A stretch of DNA of 64,000 bases from Corynebacterium hindlerae (GTDB lineage Bacteria > Actinomycetota > Actinomycetes > Mycobacteriales > Mycobacteriaceae): contig NZ_CP059833.1 in assembly GCF_014117265.1 (NCBI RefSeq), positions 62,001-126,000 of the forward strand, given 5' to 3'. Below, piece by piece: positions 44,529-54,523 of this stretch. The notes under the pieces are model-generated. The model did no database searches and had not been told where the DNA came from. It saw nothing but the letters and a program-made list of their open reading frames with translations. Within the stretch, counting starts at the first letter, position 1. Every line of letters starts with the position of its first letter. The position numbers and the translations under genes are program-made.

Positions 44529-45289
44529 GGGATGGTCCTTCCGTGCTCATCACGCGGCCGATCGTCGGAATACAGGAAAGAATCCGGGAAACCAGACGCC
44601 CCCAGCACCTTGCCGACGATGATCATTGCAGTCCGGGAAATTCCAGCCTCTTTAACCTGTTCAGCAATATCTGAAAGCGTGCCACGCAGGATCTGTTCCT
44701 CCGGCCGGGAAGCAAACGCGACGATCGCCACTGGACAATCGGAACCATAGTTCGGCACGAGTTCAGAGACCACGCGGTCGATATCGTGCGCGGCTAAGTG
44801 AATGCAGAGTGTGGCCTGGGACTGACCCAACGTCGCCAGGTCCTCCCCCTCCGGCATGGCGGAGGCCCGACCCGAAATGCGGGTGAGGATGACCGTCTGC
44901 CCTACGGTTGGCACCGTGAGCTCGTGCCCCAGAGACGCTGCCGCCGCCGCGAACGACGGCACCCCGGGAACGATCTCGTAGTCGATCCCCAGCTCCACCA
45001 GGCGTCGAGCTTGCTCCGCGAGCGCCGAATACACGGACGGGTCCCCCGACTGCAGTCGCGCGACGTCTTTACCCTCTTCGTGGGCACGCTGGAGAATTGC
45101 CGTGATTTCATCGAGTGGCATCCGCGCGGTGTTGATTACTTCCGCGTCGGCCGGCACATTCGCCAGCACCTCCTGCGGCACAATGCTGCCCGCGTACAGG
45201 CACACTGGGCAGCTGCGAATCAGCTTGTCAGCACGAATAGTGAGCAGGTCAGCCGCGCCGGGGCCGGCACCGATGAAATAAACCGTCAT
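44516..45289 (-). CDS. cobM: Precorrin-4 C11-methyltransferase CobM
   Basis: The 257-aa tetrapyrrole methylase has FIGAGPGAADLLTIRADKLI, LQSGDPSVYSALAEQ and VVPGVPSF-like segments. The ATG at 45289 lies 8 bases after the cobL stop; the longer frame overlaps cobL. Confidence 0.94.
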   Translation of the reverse strand: MTVYFIGAGPGAADLLTIRADKLIRSCPVCLYAGSIVPQEVLANVPADAEVINTARMPLDEITAILQRAHEEGKDVARLQSGDPSVYSALAEQARRLVELGIDYEIVPGVPSFAAAAASLGHELTVPTVGQTVILTRISGRASAMPEGEDLATLGQSQATLCIHLAAHDIDRVVSELVPNYGSDCPVAIVAFASRPEEQILRGTLSDIAEQVKEAGISRTAMIIVGKVLGASGFPDSFLYSDDRPRDEHGRTIPCAH

Positions 45290-45297
45290 GCAAGCAA

Positions 45298-46560
45298 CTA
45301 TAGCTGTTTGGTCACCTTCCACTGCAGCACCGGTAGGGCCGACTTCATCGCGCGGAACGCCCCGACATCCTTACAGTGGGCTACCGAGATTTCCGTGAGC
45401 GAGCCCCCGTACTGGGCGTGCAGATCGTACAACAACGATGCTGATTCGAGGGTGACGGCGTTGGCGACGAGGGTCCCGCCGTCGGGAAGCGCGCCCCAGC
45501 AGCCCTCGAACACCCCTGGGGCGGTAAGCCCGCCGCCGATAAACACCACGTCTGGGGTGGGTGCGGTAGCTGGGAATGCTCCCTTGACCTTAAGGTGTGG
45601 CACACCCAGGTGGAGTGCGTTGGCACGAATGCGGGCGCGACGTAGGTCGGATTGCTCGAAACAGATCGCACGGGTGCCGGGCGTCGAACGGAGATACTCG
45701 ATGGCGATCGAGCCCGAGCCACCGCCGACGTCCCAAAGTAACTGGCCTGGCGCCGGTTCGAGGGCTGCGATGGTCAGGGCACGAACATGCTGCTTAGTGA
45801 GCTGCCCGTCCGTGTCGTAGGAGTCGTCGGGCAACCCGGGAACCAGCGAGCGGGAGGCCACCGGGGTGATCGCGATGACGTTTAGGGCACTATCGGGTGC
45901 GCGCAGCTCATCGGCTCGCGTCGTAGCGATGGTGCAGTCGGGGCCACCCAGATCACTGAGGGTCGTCACCTCAGCATCGCCCTGCCCCTGCTCAACCAAC
46001 AGCTGGCGGATCAGCCCGGGCGTGGTGCGGTCGCGACCCAGCACCAAAAACGGCCGCCCCTTATCCAGCACCGGGATGATCGCAGCGACCTCATTAGTCA
46101 CGAGCGACACCACGTCAGTGCTGTTCAGCGACCATTTCAGCTCCGCGCAGGCGAGCGACACCGACGACGGCGCCGGGATCACACTGAACGGCCCCTCGAA
46201 CTCCCGCTGCAAGGTGCTGCCAATGCCATGGAACATCGGGTCCCCGGAGCCGAGCACCACAATATTTTGGTAGCGCCAGTTCGCCAGCATGCCCGGTATA
46301 GCTGGAACCAGCGGCGACGGCCACGCCTTGAGCACCGCGGACAGCCCCACCGGCAGCAGATCGAGCTGGCGGGGCGACCCGATGACCACTCCAGCGTCGT
46401 GGATCGCGCGCTGCGCCCGGCCGGACAGGTCATCGAACCCACCCGGATTGATCCCCACCACCGTCACCCCGGTATAGGGAATCCGCACCGAAAAATCGGG
46501 GTCCACCGCGGAAAGTGTCGGGCGGGCGGGTTCTTCGTGAGCTACTGCCGGGCTGGTCAT
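45298..46560 (-). CDS. cobL: Precorrin-6Y C5,15-methyltransferase (decarboxylating) CobL
   Basis: The 420-aa protein has both CobL halves. The N-terminal tetrapyrrole methylase (about 30-230, GINPGGFDDLSGRA, GSGDPMFHGIG) methylates C-5/C-15. The C-terminal CbiT-like SAM domain (LLWDVGGGSGSIAIEYLR) decarboxylates. ATG at 46560 follows TAGAAT by seven bases (leaderless), so cobL-cobM-cobK appears to be its own operon inside a longer minus-strand run. Confidence 0.95.
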   Translation of the reverse strand: MTSPAVAHEEPARPTLSAVDPDFSVRIPYTGVTVVGINPGGFDDLSGRAQRAIHDAGVVIGSPRQLDLLPVGLSAVLKAWPSPLVPAIPGMLANWRYQNIVVLGSGDPMFHGIGSTLQREFEGPFSVIPAPSSVSLACAELKWSLNSTDVVSLVTNEVAAIIPVLDKGRPFLVLGRDRTTPGLIRQLLVEQGQGDAEVTTLSDLGGPDCTIATTRADELRAPDSALNVIAITPVASRSLVPGLPDDSYDTDGQLTKQHVRALTIAALEPAPGQLLWDVGGGSGSIAIEYLRSTPGTRAICFEQSDLRRARIRANALHLGVPHLKVKGAFPATAPTPDVVFIGGGLTAPGVFEGCWGALPDGGTLVANAVTLESASLLYDLHAQYGGSLTEISVAHCKDVGAFRAMKSALPVLQWKVTKQL

Positions 46561-46567
46561 AACCAAA

Positions 46568-46573
46568 ATTCTA
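46568..46573 (-). promoter_or_regulatory. -10 element, leaderless cobL start
   Basis: TAGAAT on the minus strand lies seven bases before the cobL ATG and overlaps the stop region of the upstream dehydrogenase gene. No cobalamin riboswitch can fit here. Confidence 0.45.
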
Positions 46574-47278
46574 GCGTGGCATATGGCGCCACAGGGGTCT
46601 CGGCACGAGCTTCATCACCCACGCCAACACCCGCAACCGGCCGGGAACCCACACAGTGCCACTACGCCGCTGCCTAACGACGGCCCGAGCAACCTCCTCT
46701 GAACGGACCGACATCGGCGCTGGCTTCATTCCTGTCGTCATCGAACCGATCACGAACCCCGGCCGGGCCAATACCAGCGACACATTGGTGCCATGCAACT
46801 CGTCCATAAGGCCCTGGCAAAACGCATCCAACCCCGCCTTGGTGGAACCGTAAACGAAATTTGCCTTGCGGGCGCGCCACCCCGCGATGGAGGAAAACGC
46901 GTAAACCGTCGAGCAAACCTCTTGCTGTCGCAAGATATCCGCCAGCACCGTGAGCATGCTGACCTGGGCCGTGTAATCGACGGTGGCGATCTCCGCGGCG
47001 TGCGCTTCATCTCTTAGGGCACGCTCGTGATCACCCAGAATCCCGAAACACACCACTGCATGCGTGATGGGACCAAAGTTTGTGGCCTCCTGTACCACGA
47101 AGCGATGAGATGAAAGATCCGTGGCCTCGAACGGCAGCACATGGACTTCCTTGGCCTCTGGCAACTCTGGGATGGCCTCGGGGCGGCGGGCACACAGGAC
47201 CACGGTCTGGTCCTTGCAGAGGCGCTGGGCGATCTCACCACCGATGTCGCTGGTGGCACCGAGAATAAGAACTGTCAT
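46571..47278 (-). CDS. Short-chain dehydrogenase/reductase
   Basis: The 235-aa SDR has ILGATSDIGGEIAQRL for NAD(P) binding, the FSSIAGW serine and the YGSTKAG Tyr/Lys pair. The C-terminal tail (RVLAWVMKLVPRPLWRHMPR) is basic and amphipathic, like DprE2-type cell-wall reductases. A homologue lies beside cobL in M. tuberculosis (Rv2073c). It starts 7 bases after the pepQ-like gene. Confidence 0.85.
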   Translation of the reverse strand: MTVLILGATSDIGGEIAQRLCKDQTVVLCARRPEAIPELPEAKEVHVLPFEATDLSSHRFVVQEATNFGPITHAVVCFGILGDHERALRDEAHAAEIATVDYTAQVSMLTVLADILRQQEVCSTVYAFSSIAGWRARKANFVYGSTKAGLDAFCQGLMDELHGTNVSLVLARPGFVIGSMTTGMKPAPMSVRSEEVARAVVRQRRSGTVWVPGRLRVLAWVMKLVPRPLWRHMPR

Positions 47279-47285
47279 GAGCTAG

Positions 47286-48338
47286 TTACCAAATCCGGCA
47301 CTGATTGAGCCGTGTTACCCCTTCTTCCGTCACCACCACAATGTCCTCGATGCGTGCGCCACACTCCCCCGGCAGGTAGATGCCTGGCTCCACCGAAAAC
47401 GTCATGCCTGGCTCCAACACCAGATCATTGCCTGCCATGATGAATGGCTCCTCGTGAAGCGAAAGGCCAATGCCGTGGCCCGTCCGGTGGGTGAAAAAGT
47501 CCCCGTATCCGGCTGCTGCGATGTGATCGCGGGCAGTGGCGTCGATAAGCGCTGCCGTCGCGCCTGGCCTTACCGCTGCCACCGCGAGCTCTTGAGCCTC
47601 TCGCAGCACCTGATACCAGTCTGGCTGCTGCCCGAGGAAGTAGGTGCGCGTGCAGTCCGAATGATACCCATCGCCCCACGTGCCACCAATGTCGACGACC
47701 ACCACATCGCCGTCCTGCAGCACCCGATCCGAGTAGCTGTGGTGCGGGTTGGCCCCATTGGGACCCGATCCCACAATGACGAAATCGACGGCGCTATGGC
47801 CGGCCTCCAGGATGAGACGGTGGATATCAGTCGCGACTTCAGCCTCGGTTCGGCCCGGCACCAGCAAGCCCGGCACCTGCTCGTGCACACTATCGATGGC
47901 CCGGCCCGCAGCCGCAAGTTGTTCGATCTCCGTTGGGTCCTTCCGCATGAATAGCTCAGCTAGCAGCGGTGTTGCTAGGCGAGCGGTAGTTCCCAGCTCG
48001 TCTTGGATAGCGAGGAGGTGCGCAGCCGTGAGCTCGGACCCCACACCAATGGTCTTGGGGTTGCCCAGAATCTGCTTCACCAGTGCGTACGGGGACCTAC
48101 CGTCCTCCCACCCCAGGATGGGGACCGGAACCTGCAACGATTCCTTGTCTACCATGGGCGCGATGTAGACGGCGTCGCCGGTGTTCGGGATGACGAGGCC
48201 GGAGAAGCGCTCATAGGTCTGCTCCCAGGCGCCCGTGAGGTAAGCCAGTTCCGCACTTGGCCCGAATACCAGACCTCCGAGGTCATGGGCCTGCGCGAGT
48301 TCCCGGGCGCGTTCAATACGGTTAAGAAAATTGTTCAT
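47286..48338 (-). CDS. Xaa-Pro aminopeptidase/dipeptidase (M24B)
   Basis: The 350-aa metallopeptidase has the metal ligands in VDIGGTWGD, GYHSDCTR, HRTGHGIGLSLHE, and GMTFSVEPGIY plus RIEDIVVV. It cleaves X-Pro bonds in peptides. It starts 4 bases after the helY-like gene stop. Confidence 0.92.
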   Translation of the reverse strand: MNNFLNRIERARELAQAHDLGGLVFGPSAELAYLTGAWEQTYERFSGLVIPNTGDAVYIAPMVDKESLQVPVPILGWEDGRSPYALVKQILGNPKTIGVGSELTAAHLLAIQDELGTTARLATPLLAELFMRKDPTEIEQLAAAGRAIDSVHEQVPGLLVPGRTEAEVATDIHRLILEAGHSAVDFVIVGSGPNGANPHHSYSDRVLQDGDVVVVDIGGTWGDGYHSDCTRTYFLGQQPDWYQVLREAQELAVAAVRPGATAALIDATARDHIAAAGYGDFFTHRTGHGIGLSLHEEPFIMAGNDLVLEPGMTFSVEPGIYLPGECGARIEDIVVVTEEGVTRLNQCRIW

Positions 48339-48342
48339 CGCG

Positions 48343-51108
48343 TTAAGATCCGATCGCTACTACGCCGCGACGGATAGCGTCGACGGCTTTACGGGCATTG
48401 ATTTGGATGATGTCGGTGTATCCGGTTTTCTTGACCTGTTCAAGGGTGTCTATCACCTGGCGACACCAGCGGACAAAATCGCCCGGCGTCAGCTCAGCCC
48501 CGGACGCAGCCGCGGCCTGCATGCAGTAATCGAGTGGTGCGCCGGCCGCCCACTGGTGGATGGCGAGAGCAAACCCGGCCTCCGGCATCTTGGTTATGGG
48601 CAGGCGGTGCCGACGCTCATCAGATTCCAGCTCAGTCCAGATACTGTAGGTGGCGTTCATCGCATTGGCCATCGCATCGGTCGCAGCCTCTGCTTCCCCC
48701 TGGGTCTCCTTGCGGTTTTCGAAGACACACATGGATACCACCCCGGCTAGTTCTGCCGGGTCGAGCTCGTTCCAGATACCGCGACGCAGACACTGCGCCA
48801 CCAGCAGGTCCGCTTCACCGTGGATCAGTGCCAGGCGCTCGCCCTCATCGGTGATGACGGGGACACGGTTGTCATCGAATTCCACGTAAGTCATTTCTTC
48901 CAGCAGGTTCAAGATACGGTCAAAAGTCCGCCCCAGGGTGTCGGTGGCCGCGGAGACTTGGTTTTCAAGTCGGGTGAGGTCACGAGTGCGACGTGTAAGG
49001 CGCTCCCCAATCCTAGCTAGCTGCTCCAGATCTGGCCATTGATGGACCGGATGCTTCCGAAGTTGCTGCCGTAGCAAGTTTATTTCTTCGTTGCCTCTGG
49101 TTCGGGGCTCCATGCGCATCTTCTTCGGGCGTGGGTAATGATTGCGTCGGAACTGATCCACCACGTATTTCGCGTGGCGCTTCGGGGGGTGAGTGACATC
49201 TCGCGACAGCCGCATCTGGCCAATGACGATCGGTGGCATAGCGAAGCTCTCGGCATCGACCCGGCCCGACCACCCCGATTCCATGATGATCCACGGTTTC
49301 GGGTCGCGCGCGTTGTTTGCCGCGGACACCACTACCGCGAGTAGGGGCTGCCGCTTACCAGGCATAGCGATAACCTGCCCGTTTTGTAGCTTCGCCAGGA
49401 CTTTCACCACTTCCCGGTAACGCTCTTCAATGCCGTGCTTGCGGGCCTTTCGCTCAGCATCCTTCAAATCACGACGGATTTGCATGTAGTCCAGGAACTC
49501 GGTAACGGGGTCGTCGGAAAGCGCCGGCGGGTTGGTCGCTGTGATGGCGGCGGTGAGCTCAGCGCGTAGCTCGGCCACCTTTTTCTCGGCGCGTTCCAGC
49601 TCGCGAACCTCGTCCACCACGGAGCCGTCCGCTTGGTACTGCGCGAAGGACTTCTCCAACAGGCGGTGCGCGGGCTCGTAGCCGATGGTTTTGAGGAGGT
49701 TCACGCTCATGTTGTAGCCCGGGGCGAACGTCGAATTGAGCGGATAGGTGCGCGTGGACGCCAATCCGGCGACAGCGCGAGGATCCATGGCGGGCGCCCA
49801 CTGGACGACGGCATTGCCCAACACGTCGATACCGCGACGACCAGCTCGTCCCGTGAGCTGTGTGTATTGGCCCGGAGTGAGGTCCACATGGGCTTCCCCG
49901 TTGTATTTGACAAGTTTTTCCAGCACCACGGTTCGGGCAGGCATGTTGATGCCCATCGCGAGGGTTTCGGTGGCAAATACCGCGCGCACGAGCCCCTTGA
50001 CAAAGAGCTCCTCCACAATATGCCGGAACGCCGGGAGCATACCGGCGTGGTGCGCGGCGAAGCCACGCATGAGTGCCTGTTTCCAACGGCGGAAATCAAG
50101 CACCTTAAGATCCTCTTCCGGGATGCCTTCCACGCCTTGGTCAACGATCTGTGCGATCAGCTCTGCCTCTTCCTGACTGGTGAGTGTCAGTTGGGAACGC
50201 ATGCACTGGTAGAGTGCGCCGTCGCAGCCGGCACGAGAAAAAATGAAGGTGATAGCGGGCAGCATCTTCTGGTTCCGGAGGATCTGCAGTACCTCCGGTC
50301 GGCCGAGGGGCCGGAATCGGTCCTGCTCGCGTGGGGCGCCGGAGCGTCGCACTACCCTGTCGCCACCTTTCGACCGAGACCGAAATCCAGCTGCTTTGTT
50401 GTACTGCGAACGCTGATCCTGGGCCTGGCCTGATTCTAGGCGGTGGATATAGTGCTGTAAATCCCTGTTGACTTTGCCCTCTGCGTTTTCGAACAGCGGG
50501 AAAATTTTGCGTCCTACCAGCATGTATTGGTCGAGCGGGACGGGGCGCTTGTCTGTGACAATCACTTTGGTATCCCCGCGCACCGTGGACAGCCAATTGC
50601 CGAACTCTTCGGAGTTGGAGACCGTTGCCGAAAGGCCGATGATCTGCACCGATTCGTCGAGATTCAGGATGACCTCTTCCCACACTGCGCCACGTGATTG
50701 GTCAGCAAGGAAGTGAATTTCGTCCATCACCACGTGGGTGAGGCGATCGAGGTTGCTGCTTTCGGCGTAGATCATGTTGCGCAGCACCTCGGTGGTCATC
50801 ACGACGATCTCGGCGTCGCCGTTGATGGATACATCGCCGGTCAGTAGCCCCACGGCATCCTCGCCGTGGATTTTGCGCAGGTCATGGAACTTCTGGTTAC
50901 TCAAGGCCTTGATTGGGGTGGTGTAAAAACACTTTGTCCCACGACTCAGAGCGAGGGAGACGGCGAACTCCCCCACGATCGTCTTTCCTGCGCCGGTCGG
51001 TGCGCACACGAGAACGCCGTGCCCCTCTTCGACGGCTTGGCAGCCTTCCACTTGGAAATCGTCGAGCGGGAACTTGAGATGCGCGGTGAACTCAGCGAGG
51101 TGTGTCAT
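48343..51108 (-). CDS. helY: Ski2/Mtr4-like DEAD/DEAH helicase
   Basis: The 921-aa helicase has Walker A APTGAGKT, DEVH-type MDEIHFLAD, SATVSN, the HAGMLPAFR motif and TGRAGRRG. A DSHCT-type C-terminal domain follows. It matches actinobacterial HelY, adjacent to tatC/tatA as in M. tuberculosis. Probable role in RNA metabolism. It is divergent from the HNH pseudogene. Confidence 0.92.
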   Translation of the reverse strand: MTHLAEFTAHLKFPLDDFQVEGCQAVEEGHGVLVCAPTGAGKTIVGEFAVSLALSRGTKCFYTTPIKALSNQKFHDLRKIHGEDAVGLLTGDVSINGDAEIVVMTTEVLRNMIYAESSNLDRLTHVVMDEIHFLADQSRGAVWEEVILNLDESVQIIGLSATVSNSEEFGNWLSTVRGDTKVIVTDKRPVPLDQYMLVGRKIFPLFENAEGKVNRDLQHYIHRLESGQAQDQRSQYNKAAGFRSRSKGGDRVVRRSGAPREQDRFRPLGRPEVLQILRNQKMLPAITFIFSRAGCDGALYQCMRSQLTLTSQEEAELIAQIVDQGVEGIPEEDLKVLDFRRWKQALMRGFAAHHAGMLPAFRHIVEELFVKGLVRAVFATETLAMGINMPARTVVLEKLVKYNGEAHVDLTPGQYTQLTGRAGRRGIDVLGNAVVQWAPAMDPRAVAGLASTRTYPLNSTFAPGYNMSVNLLKTIGYEPAHRLLEKSFAQYQADGSVVDEVRELERAEKKVAELRAELTAAITATNPPALSDDPVTEFLDYMQIRRDLKDAERKARKHGIEERYREVVKVLAKLQNGQVIAMPGKRQPLLAVVVSAANNARDPKPWIIMESGWSGRVDAESFAMPPIVIGQMRLSRDVTHPPKRHAKYVVDQFRRNHYPRPKKMRMEPRTRGNEEINLLRQQLRKHPVHQWPDLEQLARIGERLTRRTRDLTRLENQVSAATDTLGRTFDRILNLLEEMTYVEFDDNRVPVITDEGERLALIHGEADLLVAQCLRRGIWNELDPAELAGVVSMCVFENRKETQGEAEAATDAMANAMNATYSIWTELESDERRHRLPITKMPEAGFALAIHQWAAGAPLDYCMQAAAASGAELTPGDFVRWCRQVIDTLEQVKKTGYTDIIQINARKAVDAIRRGVVAIGS

Positions 51109-51253
51109 ATGTACTAATCTACCTGTTAAATAAGGGATTGGTTCAGACGTTCTAATGTAGTTGTGGGGCCTGCTTGGTTATCTCTAAATTAGCTATTGCG
51201 TTCTAAAATGTCAATGTATGGTGGAGGTAGAAAAGTTCATACGGGGGAAGTTC

Positions 51254-52402
51254 ATGAGAACACTTGAACAAGCACAATTAGCCATCAAACACGCATTGGT
51301 ATCCGGAGCTTCATTCGAAGCCTTTCCACTGCTCCTGGGCATATACGAGGATCTTGCGCGTCTGCTCACCGACACTGCCCGAGGGCGTGACATTAGCGAG
51401 CTTATCGACGCCGGAATGTCCCGAAGCTCGGCCGGTGCCCTGCTACTCAGGGCCGACAATCCTTGGGATGAGGACATCCCAGTGGGACACCAGGACCGAA
51501 TTTTAAGCGCGATGAAGGCATTATCGTCATCATCGCCGAGAGCGAGGGAGCTCTACGCCGAGGCGGCGGAAACGGCACGGACGTCCTCGGAGCGACAAAC
51601 TCACCGCCACACTAAAGAACTCGTGCGCCAGGAAAATCAACGTCTGGGCAAGGATCCGTGGGAAGCGTATCGGCAGCGAAGTTTCCGAATGCGGGAAGCG
51701 GATGAACACGGTGGATACCGGATTTCGGGCTACCTTCCTCCTGCCACAGCGGCCCTGCTGCGTGGGGTGTTAGATAGGGCATTCCACTTGGGGAGAAGCC
51801 ACGATGACGATCGCCGGACCGTGGATCAACGCAGCGCTGACGCATTCGACCAGGTTTTATGATGGGCATCGGCCCAACAAGTAGAAAGCACCGGCCATGC
51901 GGCAATCGTGGTTTCAGTGACCGAGGATGATGAATTCGATCTGGAAGCCAGGTTTGGTTCCAATGTTGGAGTCGATCTGAATCTGTTCGAACTAGCGATG
52001 TTGTCCGGAGACAAACTGGTCGACTACATCGCAGTGCATACACATAACGGGGCATTAGCATCCCTTTACAGTGCGAATAGATCCGCCACATTCTTGCAGC
52101 GCATCGGACTTATCGCTCGGGACCTAGTGTGCCAGCATCCTGGGTGCGATGTGCGGGCCAGCCGCTGCGACGCACACCATGTCATCCCGTGGTACAGGAA
52201 TGGCCTCACTGATATCGGAAACTTGGTTTGGCTCTGTCGAGCGCATCATGGCTGTAATGACGATACCCATGAGAAACAGCACATGGAGATGGAGGATGGA
52301 ATGCCGGTATGGGTGGACAAAAACGGAAACCGCAGGAGAAACGATTCCCCTGCGGCGCGAAAAGCCGGTGGCCGACGGCTACAAAACATCGTCAAAAGCT
52401 GA
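51254..52402 (+). pseudogene. HNH endonuclease gene disrupted by a nonsense codon
   Basis: The frame from ATG 51254 runs in register to 52402 except for TGA at 51860-51862, where the paralogue at 59969-61141 has Arg (VLxWAS against VIRWAS), a single C-to-T change. The C-terminal HNH motif is intact (CDAHHVIPWYRNG, NLVWLCRAHHGC). An alternative start at 51218 is preceded by TAAAAT eight bases upstream. Its 3' end overlaps tatC by 24 bp. Confidence 0.88.
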
Positions 52403-53287
52403 GCCAGGTCGAGCCGAAATGTCCCCTACCGGTTTCTCGATCGGTGCTGGACTTTCCAGGCTACCGGCGGAATCATCGTCCTCATCCAACCAGTCTGGGC
52501 GCTTGCGGTCACGACGCTTGTCATTCAGGCGACAGAACTGCAACGCCAATTCCACCAAAATCACGAGAGAACAACCCAACGCCACCATCGACATCGGGTC
52601 CTGACCTGGGGTCATGAATGCCGCAAAAATGAACAGCGACAAAATGATGATCCGACGCTTGTCCTTAATGGCGTCATATTCGAGGATGCCCGCAATATTC
52701 AGCATCACAATAATCAGTGGCACCTCAAAGCTGACCCCGAAGACCAGGAGCAAGGCGATAAAGAACCCGTAGTACCGTTCGCCACTGAGCGCTGTGGTCT
52801 GGGTTTCGTTACCGATTGACAGTAGGACTTCCAAGCCATATGCCATGACGAAGTAAGCCATTCCGGCACCGGCGACGAAAAGCAGCACCGCGATTGACAC
52901 GAAGCTGAACGTCCACCGACGCTCGTTCTTCATCAATCCGGGAGTAACAAATCCCCAGATCTGTGCCAGCCACACCGGGGAGGCAAACACCGCTCCGGCC
53001 AGCGCGCCTACCTTCAGGCGCAGCATGAACATCTCGAATGGTGCGGTAGCCAACAACTTGCACGAGCCATCACGCGAGAAATCGGCACGAAGAGCGGGAT
53101 CCAACTTGCAGTAGGGGCCCTTCAGCAACTCACCCAGCGAGATCACGCCGAAGAAGGAGTGCTGGTACCAAATGAAACCGATCACAGTGCCAACGGCGAG
53201 TGCTGCGATGGAGATCAGCAGGCGACGACGTAACTCCTGAATGTGTTCAACGAGGGTCATTGACCCATCGGCGTTACGTTTCTTCAT
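52379..53287 (-). CDS. tatC: Sec-independent translocase TatC
   Basis: The 302-aa protein has the TatC motif LVEHIQELRRRLLIS and six hydrophobic segments, including FVTPGLMKNERRW. TatC recognises twin-arginine signals. The C-terminal tail (about residues 250-302) is long and charged. It overlaps the tatA stop by one base. Confidence 0.96.
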   Translation of the reverse strand: MKKRNADGSMTLVEHIQELRRRLLISIAALAVGTVIGFIWYQHSFFGVISLGELLKGPYCKLDPALRADFSRDGSCKLLATAPFEMFMLRLKVGALAGAVFASPVWLAQIWGFVTPGLMKNERRWTFSFVSIAVLLFVAGAGMAYFVMAYGLEVLLSIGNETQTTALSGERYYGFFIALLLVFGVSFEVPLIIVMLNIAGILEYDAIKDKRRIIILSLFIFAAFMTPGQDPMSMVALGCSLVILVELALQFCRLNDKRRDRKRPDWLDEDDDSAGSLESPAPIEKPVGDISARPGSAFDDVL

Positions 53288-53535
53288 TAGTGCTGCTGCT
53301 GATTAGGGTTCCGCTCTGGTTCCTGGATTGGCTGTGGGTGCTGGTAGCCCTGCTGCTCGATGGCAGGCGGCTGTGGCTGTGGCTGACCATCGTTTTGCAT
53401 TTCCCTGACTTCGGACTTGAAAATGCGCATCGAGCGACCCAGGGAACGGGCAGCATCGGGGAGCTTCTTCGCGCCGAACAGCAAAATCAGAACAACGGCG
53501 ATGATAATCAGCTCAGTGGGGCCAAGGTTTGGCAT
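53287..53535 (-). CDS. tatA: Twin-arginine translocase subunit TatA
   Basis: The 82-aa protein begins [20 protein letters not shown], followed by [17 protein letters not shown] and a Gln/Pro-rich tail. ATG at 53535 has GGGGTAA upstream; an extension to 53580 would overlap pafC. TatA forms the pore of the Tat system. Confidence 0.95.
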   Translation of the reverse strand: MPNLGPTELIIIAVVLILLFGAKKLPDAARSLGRSMRIFKSEVREMQNDGQPQPQPPAIEQQGYQHPQPIQEPERNPNQQQH

Positions 53536-53539
53536 GTGG

Positions 53540-54523
53540 TTACCCCTTATAACGATCAGAATGTGACAACAGCTCATCATACGCCCTGAGGCCTGCCTGC
53601 GCTCGTTCCGTGACGATGTCGGCGAGTTCCTGTGGGGCGACGATAGTGAGGTTTCCTTCGCAGGCTAACACAAACCGCACGAGCCACTCTTCGGAGCCTA
53701 TGGGGATGGTGCCGGAAATCCACCCAGTGGTGTCTGCTTCTCCGAGTGTGAGGGGAACGTAGTCCGCGATCCATGCGTAGTGCGGGGCGACGCGGACGGT
53801 GGCCATCTTGCGGGTTCGGGCAAATCCGAACGGGTCGGTTGCGGACAGGGAAAGTTTCGCTAGATGTGGCTGTGAAGCTTCATCCGTAAGTGTGACGTCG
53901 CTCATCCGGTCGGTTCGGAACGTGCGGTGCGCATCAATACCGTGGTCCCAGCCGGTGAGGTAGGTGAATCCGTCGCGGGTAAAGATATGTGCGGGAGAGA
54001 CAACACGTGTAGAGGTGTCGAACGTCGTTTGCGAGAAGTAGGCAAAGGTCAGTTGTTGACCTTCGTCCATGGCGATGCGGACGGTGGTGAGGATGGGATC
54101 TTCCGGGGCGTCGGCGGTGGCGTCGACGACGGCAGCGACTTCGGAGCCCATAATGCCGCGGAGTTTCGTCGCCGCGCTGGTGACTGCTGCCTTGTCGACA
54201 AGTCCGGGCGTTGCCTCTAGGTTCTCCAAGGCCAGGAGCAGGGCGGCGGCTTCTGTCGTCGTGAGGCGTAGCGGGCGGTCCATACCTTGGGCGTTGTCGA
54301 CACGCACTTTGCGGTAGTCATGCTCCATTTCCACTAGGTCACCCGGCATCAGGCCTGGTAGACCGCAGCACCAGAGGCGGTTGAGGTCGTCCATGATGTG
54401 GTCCGGGGCCCGGCCGAGGTCTCGGGCGGCTTCCATGACGGTGCGTTCGGGGTGGGCCTCGAAGTATGGCAGGAGGTTGAGCATCCGGACGAGGTCGGCT
54501 AGGCGTTCATTTTTTCGTGACAT
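53540..54523 (-). CDS. pafC: WYL-domain regulator PafC
   Basis: The 327-aa protein has an N-terminal winged helix-turn-helix and a WYL domain ([40 protein letters not shown]). PafB and PafC form a transcriptional activator of the mycobacterial DNA-damage response. It overlaps pafB by 17 bp and is followed by tatA after 4 bases. Confidence 0.9.
   Translation of the reverse strand: MSRKNERLADLVRMLNLLPYFEAHPERTVMEAARDLGRAPDHIMDDLNRLWCCGLPGLMPGDLVEMEHDYRKVRVDNAQGMDRPLRLTTTEAAALLLALENLEATPGLVDKAAVTSAATKLRGIMGSEVAAVVDATADAPEDPILTTVRIAMDEGQQLTFAYFSQTTFDTSTRVVSPAHIFTRDGFTYLTGWDHGIDAHRTFRTDRMSDVTLTDEASQPHLAKLSLSATDPFGFARTRKMATVRVAPHYAWIADYVPLTLGEADTTGWISGTIPIGSEEWLVRFVLACEGNLTIVAPQELADIVTERAQAGLRAYDELLSHSDRYKG

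Noticed and set aside
51860-51862. TGA as selenocysteine or programmed read-through in the HNH gene
   Set aside because: The paralogue has Arg there, not Cys, and no SECIS-like hairpin or selenocysteine system is seen. A C-to-T nonsense mutation is simpler.
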